From contig CAVQZG010000001.1 in the NCBI GenBank assembly GCA_963718305.1, forward strand, positions 186,001 through 250,000: DNA of 64,000 bases, read 5' to 3'. Made by a program: the position numbers and the translations under genes. The notes below the pieces were generated by a model, which searched no databases, was not told the origin of the DNA, and saw only the letters and a program-made list of their open reading frames with translations. The DNA is from RYN-230 sp963718305. Lineage in GTDB: Bacteria; Actinomycetota; Actinomycetes; Streptosporangiales; Streptosporangiaceae. This document shows, one piece after another, positions 25,670 to 33,431 of the stretch; the first letter of the stretch is position 1, and each line of letters begins with the position of its first letter.

Positions 25670-25685
25670 GACTGAACGTTCAGTC
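25670..25685. promoter_or_regulatory. Perfect operator GACTGAACGTTCAGTC with promoter
   Basis: A 16-bp perfect palindrome. On the minus strand TAGACT overlaps its edge as a -10, with TTGCCA 18 bp upstream as a -35 candidate. The layout matches the site at 15017-15032. A repressor bound here would block the aminotransferase promoter. Confidence 0.75.
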
Positions 25686-25745
25686 TAATTCGGGAGGCAC
25701 GGGCCTGGCAAGGGCGCAGAGGTTCGCAGCCTTCGAAACCGCCGG

Positions 25746-26063
25746 TCAGGCGGACACAAGTACTACGCACTCCGGTTCGACGTCGAGGCGCAGCGTGATA
25801 CTCAGCCTGTTGGCCAGACGGGCGAGGGTGGCCACGGATGGCTCATGGTCCCCGGCCTCCAGCCTCGCGACCGCCGGCTGCTTTATCCCGAGCTTGCGGG
25901 CGAGCGCCGTCTGCGTCAGCCCGTGCTCCACCCGATACTGGATGATCAAGATCGCGAGCTGATTGGCCACCGAGGTCCGCGCCAGCTCCGCCGCGACTGC
26001 CGGATCGCGGACATCGTCGGCCACGAGCTGCTCCCCGGTCTTCAACTCTGACAGTCTCGTCAT
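25746..26063 (-). CDS. XRE-family antitoxin, HigA-like
   Basis: A 105-residue protein with a Cro/C1-type helix-turn-helix at about residues 46-88 (LTQTALARKLGIKQPAVARLE). The N-terminal part, SVANQLAILIIQYRVEHG, is typical of antitoxins paired with gp49/HigB toxins. Its ATG overlaps the toxin stop by 4 bp. As the second gene of a toxin-first module it would neutralise the toxin and repress the shared promoter through the TATAAC/GTTATA palindrome at 26408-26425. Confidence 0.8.
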   Translation of the reverse strand: MTRLSELKTGEQLVADDVRDPAVAAELARTSVANQLAILIIQYRVEHGLTQTALARKLGIKQPAVARLEAGDHEPSVATLARLANRLSITLRLDVEPECVVLVSA

Positions 26064-26395
26064 TGGCCCTCGCCCTCGATCTCAGCTAACCGCGCCTCGG
26101 CCTTGCGGCACGCGGCGGCGAATCCGCGCGCGTCGGCCTGTGCCTCTGGTCCCACCGCGGCCACGATGAACTCTCCGCCGATCTGCCGGTATAACGCGCG
26201 CCACGGGCTCCGGCCGCCACGAGGACGGAGCTCGCGCAGCCGGTCAGCACCATGCACGGCACTGCTATGCGGGTAAGGCAGGCTCGGGCCGAGCGCGGCC
26301 AGCTTCGCCTCTGCGTTGATGAGCGCAGCCTTCTCCTTCGGCACGAGCGCTTCCCGTTCTCTTGCAGCCGCGGCTAGGTATCGATAGGTCCACAT
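26060..26395 (-). CDS. Phage gp49/HigB-like (RelE-superfamily) toxin
   Basis: A 111-residue basic protein. The layout (helical N-terminus, LRELRPRGGRSPWRALYRQIGGEFIVAAV in the core, Ala/Glu-rich C-terminal helix) is that of DUF891/gp49-like HigB toxins, ribosome-dependent mRNA endonucleases. ATG 26395 is chosen because GGAG lies 6 bases upstream; GTG 26407 would lie against the operator. It comes first in the operon, as in other HigBA pairs, and overlaps the antitoxin by ATGA. Toxic activity is inferred from family and context. Confidence 0.75.
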   Translation of the reverse strand: MWTYRYLAAAAREREALVPKEKAALINAEAKLAALGPSLPYPHSSAVHGADRLRELRPRGGRSPWRALYRQIGGEFIVAAVGPEAQADARGFAAACRKAEARLAEIEGEGQ

Positions 26396-26407
26396 CCGCC
26401 ACTCCAC

Positions 26408-26425
26408 TATAACACGCTTGTTATA
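26408..26425. promoter_or_regulatory. Autoregulatory operator of the toxin-antitoxin pair
   Basis: TATAAC-ACGCTT-GTTATA is an inverted repeat 12 bp upstream of the toxin start, in an AT-rich patch that also gives a TATAAC-type -10 on the minus strand. Antitoxin binding here would shut off the module. Confidence 0.6.
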
Positions 26426-26671
26426 TTAATGACTCATGCGGTTGGCCTCATGCTGCCCGCGCGGCCGTGGTGCGCAGGGCAGCCACGCGGCGGCCAGTGC
26501 TGCGGTTACCAGCGAATGGGCAGTCCCAATCACGCCCAAGGCTGCGGCTTCAGTGGCTGCCGCATACGAAGGCATCCTCGCGCCAGGTACCGACTGTTTT
26601 CGGTTGCTGAGCCTGGGTCCCGGGTCTGCGCCCGGACAGCCAGCCTCCGCATCTGGCGGCTTGGTTGCTGA
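26426..26671. other. Intergenic stretch, no gene seen
   Basis: Short open frames run through this stretch in two frames but have no ribosome-binding site, no domain and poor codon bias. No RNA gene or attachment site was recognised. It separates the toxin-antitoxin promoter from the PadR promoter. Confidence 0.4.
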
Positions 26672-26695
26672 GATACGTTGATCACCGATACGTTG
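26672..26695 (+). promoter_or_regulatory. Direct repeats GATACGTTG before the PadR gene
   Basis: GATACGTTG occurs at 26672-26680 and 26687-26695, 15 bp apart and ending 5 bp before the PadR start. Repeated boxes so close to the start suggest an autoregulatory site. Confidence 0.45.
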
Positions 26696-26700
26696 CGGGG

Positions 26701-27087
26701 ATGACTGATCCGCTGCGCGAGCCCACGTTCCTGATCCTGGCCGCGCTGGCCCCGCAGCCGCTGCACGGGTACGCGATCATCGGTGAGGTGGCCGACCTGT
26801 CCGGCGGGCGCCTGGCGCTGCGCCCCGGCACCCTGTACGGGGCGCTCGACCGGCTGGCTGAGGAGGGGTTGCTCGAGTCGGACCGGGAGGAAGTGGTCGA
26901 TGGCCGGCTGCGCCGCTACTACCGCCTCACCGACGACGGGGCGGCCGTCCTGGAGCGGGAAGCCGCCCGGCTGCAGCGCAACGCCGAGGCGGCGCGGCGG
27001 CGGCTCTCGCGGCGTCAGGCGATAGGCGTGACCGGCAGGCCGCGGCTACGGCTCGAAGTCAACGTGGCCGCGGCTCCCGGCCACTGA
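26701..27087 (+). CDS. PadR family regulator
   Basis: A 128-residue PadR protein. The winged helix spans about residues 8-75 (FLILAALAPQPLHGYAIIGE; LRPGTLYGALDRLAEEGLLE; GRLRRYYRLTDDGAAVL). ATG 26701 is preceded by GCGGGG only, so the message may be nearly leaderless. No obvious target operon: the next gene on the same strand is the flavodoxin-like gene at 27577, with a DUF3054 gene on the other strand between. Direct repeats just upstream are a likely autoregulatory site. Confidence 0.82.
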   Translation: MTDPLREPTFLILAALAPQPLHGYAIIGEVADLSGGRLALRPGTLYGALDRLAEEGLLESDREEVVDGRLRRYYRLTDDGAAVLEREAARLQRNAEAARRRLSRRQAIGVTGRPRLRLEVNVAAAPGH

Positions 27088-27128
27088 GCTGCTGATGGGC
27101 CGGCTGCTGGCCGGCCGTCGTGGCGCGG

Positions 27129-27551
27129 TCATCGGAGGTCCTTTCCGGCAGGCAGGGTGCCGCGGTCTGGAGACTGCGAATCCTGGGCGTCAGCGGTCAG
27201 GAGCCGGGAGCTGGCCCACCGCCACCCAAGCCGCCAGCCCAGCTGGAACAGGCCGAGGAAAGCCAGTGCGACCAGGATGAACGCAAACGCGGTGCCCTGG
27301 CCGGCCAGGACCCGCAGCGCCATCCCGATCACCACGGTGCCGAGCCACACGCCAACCCCGGTGGGGAACAGCGCGGTGGGCCGCCGCCAGAACCGCGTGA
27401 CCACCATCCCCGCCGCCGCGCCCGCGGCGAACGGCCAGAAGGTGTCCCACAGCCCGGCCAGGGCGCCGCCCGCGTGATGGTTGGCCCGGCCGATCACCAC
27501 GAAGAGCAGCACACAGCAGAAATCCGCGAGGGCCGCACCAGCAGAACGCAT
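27129..27551 (-). CDS. DUF3054 family membrane protein
   Basis: A 140-residue protein with four hydrophobic segments: ADFCCVLLFVVIGRANHH, the GLWDTFWPFAAGAAAGMVV region, the VGVWLGTVVIGMALRVL region and the TAFAFILVALAFLGLFQLGW region. The second segment and the central RP-x-ALFPTGVGVW match DUF3054, an actinobacterial family of unknown function. The start at 27551 is only 25 bp from the divergent flavodoxin-like gene, so the two promoters must overlap or lie inside the genes. Confidence 0.8.
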   Translation of the reverse strand: MRSAGAALADFCCVLLFVVIGRANHHAGGALAGLWDTFWPFAAGAAAGMVVTRFWRRPTALFPTGVGVWLGTVVIGMALRVLAGQGTAFAFILVALAFLGLFQLGWRLGWRWASSRLLTADAQDSQSPDRGTLPAGKDLR

Positions 27552-27576
27552 GGCGCCAGGGTAGTGTCCGAGGGCG

Positions 27577-28029
27577 ATGGCCCGGCTGCTGATCGTTCAC
27601 CACACCTCCTCACCGTCCATGCAGGCGATGCTCGAGGCGGTGCTGGCGGGCGCGGGCCACGACGACATCGAGGGCGTCGAGGTCGTGACCAGGCCCGCGC
27701 TGACCGCGTCCGCCGTGGACGTGCTCGGCGCGGATGGCTACCTGCTCGGCACCCCGGCCAACATCGGGTACATGTCGGGCGCGCTCAAGCATTTCTTCGA
27801 CGGCATCTACTACCCCTGCCTGGAGGCCACCCAGCGCAGGCACTATGGCTTGTACGTGCACGGCAACAACGACACCGGGGGCGCGGTGCGGGCAGTGGAG
27901 TCCATCACGACCGGGCTGCGGTGGCGCCGCGCCCGGCCGCCGGTCACGGTCGTGGGTGACGTCGGGCCCGCGGACCTGGAGGCGTGCTGGGAACTGGGCG
28001 CTACCGTCGCCGCGGAACTGGCCTCGTGA
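27577..28029 (+). CDS. Flavodoxin-like / NAD(P)H-dependent FMN reductase-type protein
   Basis: A 150-residue flavodoxin-fold protein. The phosphate-binding loop is HHTSSPSMQAMLEAV at about residue 8. The flavin-contact segments are LGTPANIGYMSGALKHFFD and YVHGNNDTGGAVRAVESI. ATG 27577 has GAGGG 3-5 bases upstream. It is translationally coupled to the PfkB-like gene (GTGA overlap at 28026). Electron-transfer partner unknown. Confidence 0.8.
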   Translation: MARLLIVHHTSSPSMQAMLEAVLAGAGHDDIEGVEVVTRPALTASAVDVLGADGYLLGTPANIGYMSGALKHFFDGIYYPCLEATQRRHYGLYVHGNNDTGGAVRAVESITTGLRWRRARPPVTVVGDVGPADLEACWELGATVAAELAS

Positions 28030-28949
28030 TCCTCACCGTCGCACTGAACGCCACGGTGAACGTCAGCTACGAGGCGGAAGAGATCTCCTGGGGTGCGGCC
28101 AACCCCATCAGCCGGATGACCAGCCGGGCCGGCGGCGGGAGCCTGGCCGTGGCCCGGGTCCTGGCCGGCCTGGGCGAGGACGTGCTGGTGGCCGGCTTCG
28201 CGGGCGGAGGGGCGGGCGACCTGATCGAGGCGGACCTGGCCCGCGCGGGCGTGGCCACGGCCTTCACCAGGATCAGCCGCGAATCACGACGGGTTGTCGA
28301 GGTACTGGATGAGGCGCGGGAGGAGAGCACCCGGCTGAGTGAGCCCGCCCCGTTCATCACCACCGAGGAACTCGGCCGGTTCGCCGGCGAATTCCGCAAG
28401 CTGGTGCCGGGCATGGACGCCGTGGTGCTGAGCGGGGGGCTCGCGGCCGGCCTGCCGCTGGACATTTACGCGTCGCTGGCTACGTACGCGGCGGAGGCGT
28501 CGGTGCCCGCCATCATCCACGCCGGCGGCCCGGCCCTGTGGCGCAGCCTGGACCGCCGCCCCGCCCTGGTGCTGCTCGCGTCCACCGGCGGGGTTCCCGG
28601 TGCGGGGGTATCCGAGGGGCCGGCCACCCTGGTGAACCGGGGTTCTCGGGCGGCGGCCATGCTGTCCGGCGCGGCGCTGCTGGCCGCGGCCGCCCCGGGT
28701 CCCGGCGGGCCCGGCGGGCGGTGGCGGGCCGCGCTGGAGGGCTACCCCGGGCTGTCGCTGTCCGCGGAGGCCGTGGTGGCCGGGCTGCTGCCCGCCGTGA
28801 CGCAGGGCTGGGCGTGGCCGGACGCGCTGCGCCACGCGGTGGCGCTCGGCGCGTCGGCCGACTTGCTCGGAGAGGTCGACCTGGACGCCTACGACCTGCT
28901 TTCGTCCGAGGTCGTGCTGGACGCGGCGGGCGGGTCGTCGCCCGGCTGA
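28026..28949 (+). CDS. PfkB-family (1-phosphofructokinase-like) protein with degenerate active site
   Basis: A 307-residue protein that starts like a 1-phosphofructokinase (ILTVALNATVNVSYEA) and has the fold's RAGGGSLAVARVLAGLGEDV segment, where active kinases read GGKGxNVAR. In the C-terminal part the anion-hole/catalytic motif GAGD is missing: the aligned stretch is LSLSAEAVVAGLL. So the catalytic Asp is not where it should be, and the protein may be a non-catalytic or altered-function paralogue. GTG 28026 overlaps the flavodoxin stop. Its 3' end overlaps the exchanger gene on the other strand by 61 bp. Confidence 0.75.
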   Translation: MILTVALNATVNVSYEAEEISWGAANPISRMTSRAGGGSLAVARVLAGLGEDVLVAGFAGGGAGDLIEADLARAGVATAFTRISRESRRVVEVLDEAREESTRLSEPAPFITTEELGRFAGEFRKLVPGMDAVVLSGGLAAGLPLDIYASLATYAAEASVPAIIHAGGPALWRSLDRRPALVLLASTGGVPGAGVSEGPATLVNRGSRAAAMLSGAALLAAAAPGPGGPGGRWRAALEGYPGLSLSAEAVVAGLLPAVTQGWAWPDALRHAVALGASADLLGEVDLDAYDLLSSEVVLDAAGGSSPG

Positions 28950-30094
28950 CCGCCCGGCGGCCCGGGCGGCGGGCCGGTGACCCGGCCCGGTCTGCGGGCC
29001 CACCGGCCAGGGCGCCGGGCCAGTCCGGCTGCCCCGGCCACGCCCGTAATCAGGAGTGGGAGCACGGTCAGCCGGGGCCCGGGCGCGGCGGAATGCGCGG
29101 TGGCCAGCAATGATCCGAGGAAGACCAGGTAGGACCCGATGATGAAGAAGCCGGTGGCCCGGCGCACCCCGCCGTCCCGGTAGGCGAAGGCCAGCGCGGC
29201 GGCGGTCAGGCCCAGGTACCACACGGCGATGAGCACCGAATGGACCGACGGAGGGCCCAGCCCGGTGATGGTGGCGGGCAGCAGCAGCCCCGCGGCGACA
29301 TTGAGCGCGTTGCTGTTCAGCGTGGTGCTCAGCATGGCCGCCCCCCGGCCGCGCGCGGCCAGGTACACGGCCGCGACCGCGTTCGGCAGGCTGGTCACCG
29401 CGGCCAGCACCACGCCGCCGATGATGATCTGCGGTATCCCGAAATGCGCCCCGATCGACGTCCCGGACCGTTCCATGATCACGCTGGCCGCCACGACCAC
29501 GACCAGGGCCCCCACAGCCAGGAACACGTCGCGGCGGCGGCCGTGCGGCGGGTGGATGACCTCCTCGAGTTCCTGCTCCTCCTCGGAGATCGCCACGGCC
29601 AGCCAGCCCTCCCAGCGCCGGGCCACCGGCACCCGGTGCAGCCGCCGGGCCCCCACGCCGAGCAGGACGAGGTAAGGCACCAGGACGGCCAGCACCGCGA
29701 CGAGCCCGGCGCCGGGCGGGATCGTCCCGGTCGTGGTGACCAGGCAGACCGCCGCCACCCACAGGGCGATGACCCCGCCGAGAATCACCACCCGGCGGTG
29801 CAGCGCGATGCTGCCCGCCACCACCCCGCCGAGACCGAGCAGCGCCGCCAGGTTGAACACGTTGGAGCCGATGATGACGCCCGCGCCGACCTTCTGCTGA
29901 TGCTGGGCCATGGCCGCGACCGCCGAGGTGATCTCGGGGGCGTCCGCGGCCAGCGCGGCCACCATGCCCAGCAGCGCCTCCGACAGCCCGAGCCGCTCGC
30001 CGATCCGCTCCAGCCGGGTGACCAGCAGGTAGCTCGTGGCCAGGCTGACCGCCGCGGCGAGGCAGAACACCACCAGCTGCAGGGCCACGGTCAC
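28889..30094 (-). CDS. Sodium/calcium exchanger family (CaCA) membrane protein
   Basis: A 401-residue protein with about ten membrane helices and two alpha-repeats. Repeat 1 is around LGMVAALAADAPEITSAV ... GSNVFNLAALLG and repeat 2 around GVVLAAVTSLPNAVAAV ... NSNALNVAAG, separated by a charged cytoplasmic loop (SEEEQELEEVIHPPHGRRRD). Repeat 1 has the ion-binding Glu (APE). Repeat 2 has Asn (LPN) where classical exchangers have Glu, so cation specificity may differ. The tail is Pro/Gly-rich and overlaps the PfkB-like gene end by 61 bp. Exchanges cations across the cell membrane by family. Confidence 0.85.
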   Translation of the reverse strand: MTVALQLVVFCLAAAVSLATSYLLVTRLERIGERLGLSEALLGMVAALAADAPEITSAVAAMAQHQQKVGAGVIIGSNVFNLAALLGLGGVVAGSIALHRRVVILGGVIALWVAAVCLVTTTGTIPPGAGLVAVLAVLVPYLVLLGVGARRLHRVPVARRWEGWLAVAISEEEQELEEVIHPPHGRRRDVFLAVGALVVVVAASVIMERSGTSIGAHFGIPQIIIGGVVLAAVTSLPNAVAAVYLAARGRGAAMLSTTLNSNALNVAAGLLLPATITGLGPPSVHSVLIAVWYLGLTAAALAFAYRDGGVRRATGFFIIGSYLVFLGSLLATAHSAAPGPRLTVLPLLITGVAGAAGLARRPGRWARRPGRVTGPPPGPPGGQPGDDPPAASSTTSDESRS

Positions 30095-30098
30095 GGGA

Positions 30099-30669
30099 TC
30101 ACCAGGGGTCAGGGGTCCCGTTACCGAAGATCTGGGCCTGGAGCTGGCTGGCCGTCAGCGACGTTCCGCAGACCGCCGGGGGCAGTTTGCCGTTGACCGC
30201 GGTCCACGCGGTCCAGGCGGTCAGCGAGTAGTCCATGGCCTGCGGATTCTGGTTGCCGACGTGAGCGGGCATCCACACGCTGCCGCTCTTCACCCAGGTG
30301 GTGCCGAACTCCAGGTAGTGGGTCCGGTGGCCGTCGATCACGAACGTCTGCGGGTACGGTCCCGGTTTGTTATGCGCAGCCCACCAGCTGGTGAAGTTGT
30401 CCGCGTTGGTGGTGTTGATCCGTGACCTGGCCGTGGCTGAACCAGTCCAGGCCGGTGCCGGGGCGCAGGCCGACCGTGTCAACCGCGCACTGGGTCAGCA
30501 GGGCGGGCGCGTCCGCCAGCCGGTAGCCGTATGGGTTGCGGAGCGAGCCGGTGGGGCTGGCGGCGGCGTGCTTCTTGGGCGGGACGACCGCGAACTGGCA
30601 TCCGGCCAGCAGGGCCCCGGCCGTTATCGCCGCGACCGCCTGGCCGGTACGCACCAGGATCCGTTTCAT
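30099..30669 (-). pseudogene. Secreted lipoprotein of unknown function, frameshifted
   Basis: ATG 30669 begins a lipoprotein signal (TGQAVAAITAGALLAGC, lipobox LLAGC) and about 80 residues. Around 30426 the sense passes to another frame, with SRINTTNADNFTSWWAAHN, TFVIDGHRTHYLEFG and VGNQNPQAMDYSLTAW, which ends at 30099. Removing one G/C near 30426 joins the two into about 190 residues. The mature domain is not recognised. The stop is 4 bp from the exchanger start at 30094, so the two were probably co-transcribed. Sequence error or real decay cannot be told apart here. Confidence 0.65.
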
Positions 30670-30856
30670 GCCTGCCTCTCGTCCGAACCCGCCGGCTCAA
30701 CTTGTACCGTACGGCGGCGGGCGGTGCAGCGGGTACGCCGGACCGCGGGGAGGGATGTGCGGCGGGTACGCGGCCGCGGCCAGGCCGCTGCGCCGGGTGC
30801 GCCGCAGTCGCCTGGCAAAGTTACGCGGAACATGGGCGAACGCCCCGGACCGTGAT

Positions 30857-30870
30857 CTACTCGTGAGTAG
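30857..30870. promoter_or_regulatory. Palindrome CTACTCGTGAGTAG before the acyl-CoA synthetase
   Basis: A 6+6 inverted repeat with a 2-bp centre lies 20-33 bp upstream of the synthetase start, in the 220-bp gap to the divergent lipoprotein. It is a TetR-type operator candidate; no regulator next to it is an obvious match, and the LysR gene lies downstream. Confidence 0.5.
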
Positions 30871-30889
30871 TTTCCGAGGAGGGTGGGCG

Positions 30890-32437
30890 ATGGCGCTTGC
30901 GTTCTGGAGCCGGGCACAGGCGGATCCCGGCTGGATCGCGCTGATCGAGCCGGATGGCACTCAGCGCACCGCGGGAGAGCTCCTGGCCAGGGTCAATCAG
31001 CTCACTAACGCCCTCCGGGGGCTGGGCCTGCGCCCTGGTGACGGCATCGCGGTGCTGCTGCCCAACGGCGGGGCCGCGCTGGAGATCTACCTGGCCGCGC
31101 TGCAGGGCGGCTGGTATTACACGCCGATCAACTGGCACTTCACCCCGCCGGAGATCGCCTACATCGTGGCCGACAGCGAGGCCAAGGCGTTCTTCGTGGA
31201 CGAGCGGTACGCCGCGGCCGGGACCGCGGCCGCGGACCTGGCCGGGCTGCCCGCCGGAGCCCGGCTCAGCGTCGGCGAGATCCCCGGGTTCCTGCCGGTG
31301 GCGGACCTGCTCGCCGGGCAGCCCGCCGGCCCGCCCGCGGATCGCGTGGCGGGCTCGACCATGCACTACACCTCGGGCACCACCGGCCGCCCCAAGGGAG
31401 TGCGCCGGGACCTGTCCGGGATCGATCCGGACGACGCGGCGGAACTGACCACCGCCCTGCTGCAGATGTTCGGCGTCCCGCCCGGCCAGCCCAACACGCA
31501 CCTGGTCACCTCCCCGAACTACCACACCGCGGTGACCTTGTTCGGCGGCGCGGCCATTCACCTGGGCCACACCCTCGTGTACATGGACGGCTGGGACTCC
31601 GAGACCGCGCTGGCCTGCGTGGAGCGGTACGGGGTGACGAGCACGCACATGGTGCCCACCCAGTTCAAGCGGCTGCTCACGCTGCCGGAGGCCACCCGGC
31701 GCCGCTACGACGTGTCTTCCATGCGCTGGATGATCCACGCCGCGGCGCCCTGCCCGGTGCCGCTCAAGCGGGCCATGCTCGAGTGGTGGGGCCCGCGGAT
31801 TTATGAGTACTACGCCGCCACCGAGGGGGGCGGCACCCTCGCCACCCCGCAGGACTGGCTGGCCCGCCCCGGCACCGTGGGCAGGCCGTGGCCGGTGAGC
31901 GAGGTCATGGTCGCCGACGACGACGGCAAGGAATGCCCGCCCGGGACACCCGGGACGGTCTACATGAAGATGAGCACCACGAAGTTCGAGTACAAGGGCG
32001 ATCCGGCCAAGACCGAGGCGGCCCGGCTGCACGACTTCTTCACCGTGGGCGACATCGGCTACCTCGACGACGACGGGTTCTTGTTCCTCTGCGACCGCAA
32101 GGCGGACATGATCATTTCTGGCGGGGTGAACATCTACCCGGCCGAGGTCGAGGCGGAGCTCATCATGCACCCCGGCGTGGCCGACGTCGCCGTGTTCGGC
32201 GTTCCCGACGAGGAGTGGGGGGAGCGGGTGATGGCCGTGATCGAGCCCGCTGCGGACCGGACCCCGGGACCCGAGCTGGCCGCGGACATCCTCGGGTCGC
32301 TGGACGGGAAACTGGCCCGGCTGAAGCGGCCGTCAGAGATTGACTTCATCCGCGAGATGCCCCGCGATCCCAGCGGCAAGCTGCTCAAACGCCGTCTGCG
32401 CGAGCCCTACTGGCAGGCCCACGGCCGGTCGATCTGA
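30890..32437 (+). CDS. AMP-forming acyl-CoA synthetase / fatty-acid-CoA ligase
   Basis: A 515-residue ANL-superfamily enzyme. The ATP-binding P-loop is MHYTSGTTGRPKGV (about residue 158), with YEYYAATEGGG (A5), YLDDDGFLFLCDRKADMI (A7/A8) and the catalytic Lys near the end (DPSGKLLKRRL). It activates a carboxylic acid via acyl-AMP to the CoA thioester in the cytosol; the chain type is not evident. ATG 30890 has GAGGAGGG 7 bases upstream. A frame open from 30536 extends across the operator region and is not used. The convergent LysR gene lies 22 bp after it. Confidence 0.9.
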   Translation: MALAFWSRAQADPGWIALIEPDGTQRTAGELLARVNQLTNALRGLGLRPGDGIAVLLPNGGAALEIYLAALQGGWYYTPINWHFTPPEIAYIVADSEAKAFFVDERYAAAGTAAADLAGLPAGARLSVGEIPGFLPVADLLAGQPAGPPADRVAGSTMHYTSGTTGRPKGVRRDLSGIDPDDAAELTTALLQMFGVPPGQPNTHLVTSPNYHTAVTLFGGAAIHLGHTLVYMDGWDSETALACVERYGVTSTHMVPTQFKRLLTLPEATRRRYDVSSMRWMIHAAAPCPVPLKRAMLEWWGPRIYEYYAATEGGGTLATPQDWLARPGTVGRPWPVSEVMVADDDGKECPPGTPGTVYMKMSTTKFEYKGDPAKTEAARLHDFFTVGDIGYLDDDGFLFLCDRKADMIISGGVNIYPAEVEAELIMHPGVADVAVFGVPDEEWGERVMAVIEPAADRTPGPELAADILGSLDGKLARLKRPSEIDFIREMPRDPSGKLLKRRLREPYWQAHGRSI

Positions 32438-32459
32438 GGCCACGCCGCCCCGGTCTGGA

Positions 32460-33431
32460 TCACGCCAGGACGGGCGGGCGCTCCGCGCCCGCGGTCACAC
32501 TGAGCACGTCGAGCAGCCGGGCCACGGCAGGCGGCTCCGGCGCCTCACCGTAGGTCACGGCGAGCACCTGCCGGTGCGACCCGGGCAGCGGCGTGGCCTG
32601 GACGCCCGGGTGGCGCGCCGCGCGGAGGGCCAGGCCGGGGAGCGTCGTGATCCCCAGGCCGGCCGCCACGAGCGCCTGGACCGCGACGAAGTCGTCCGTG
32701 GTGAACGCGATCTTGGGGCTGAAGCCGGCCAGCTCGCACTGCCAGACCAGGTAGCTGCGGCACCGCTCACAGCCGCCGATCCAGCGGTACTCCGCATAGT
32801 CGGCCAGGTCTGGCCAGGGGGGCAGCGCAGGCTCATCGGCCGTCGCGATCCGGAACGGATGAGGATCCGCGCTGGCTGCCGCGGCCGGGGTGACCAGGTG
32901 GATGGGGTCGTCCAGCAATAGCCGGGACCGGGTGCCCTCGTCTGAGTCTCCCGGTGGGCTGACCGTCGCGCCGTCCTGGTAGTGCCGGAAGACCAGCGCC
33001 ACATCCACGTAGCCGGCCCGGAGCATGCGCAGCGCTTCCGGCGGCTCCGCCTCAGCCAGGGTGAGATCCAGGCCAGGGTTCTCGGCCTCGAGCCGGGCCG
33101 CGGCCATCGGCACCAGCGTGCTGAGCGCCGAGGGAAAAGCGGCCAGCCGGATCCGGCCCGCCCGCAGGCCCACGTGCGCGGCGAGTTCGTTCTCCGCGGC
33201 GTCTAGCCGGCCCAGGATCTCCTCGGCCCGTTCCGCCAGGAGGCGGCCCGCGTCGGTCAGCCGTACCCCGCGGCCGGCCCGCTGGGTGAGCAGCGCCCCC
33301 GTCTCGGCCTCGAGCCGGGACAGGTGATGGCTCACCGAGGGCTGGGCGTAGTTCAGCGCCCGGGCCGCCGCGGTCACCGAGCCGTGCCGGGACACCGCCA
33401 CGAGTACGCGGAGCCTGGTCACATCCAGCAT
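32460..33431 (-). CDS. LysR family regulator
   Basis: A 323-residue LysR protein with the N-terminal winged helix (VAVSRHGSVTAAARALNYAQ, SVSHHLSRLEAETGALLTQ) and the periplasmic-binding-like effector domain from about residue 90 (GRIRLAAFPSAL). ATG 33431 fits the usual LysR beginning (MLDVTRLRVLVAV). It is convergent with the acyl-CoA synthetase, and no operon is divergent from it within 450 bp, so the target cannot be read from the layout. Confidence 0.85.
   Translation of the reverse strand: MLDVTRLRVLVAVSRHGSVTAAARALNYAQPSVSHHLSRLEAETGALLTQRAGRGVRLTDAGRLLAERAEEILGRLDAAENELAAHVGLRAGRIRLAAFPSALSTLVPMAAARLEAENPGLDLTLAEAEPPEALRMLRAGYVDVALVFRHYQDGATVSPPGDSDEGTRSRLLLDDPIHLVTPAAAASADPHPFRIATADEPALPPWPDLADYAEYRWIGGCERCRSYLVWQCELAGFSPKIAFTTDDFVAVQALVAAGLGITTLPGLALRAARHPGVQATPLPGSHRQVLAVTYGEAPEPPAVARLLDVLSVTAGAERPPVLA

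Noticed and set aside
26429..26681. Two overlapping 80-codon plus-strand frames
   Set aside because: No ribosome-binding site, no conserved features, and they conflict with each other.
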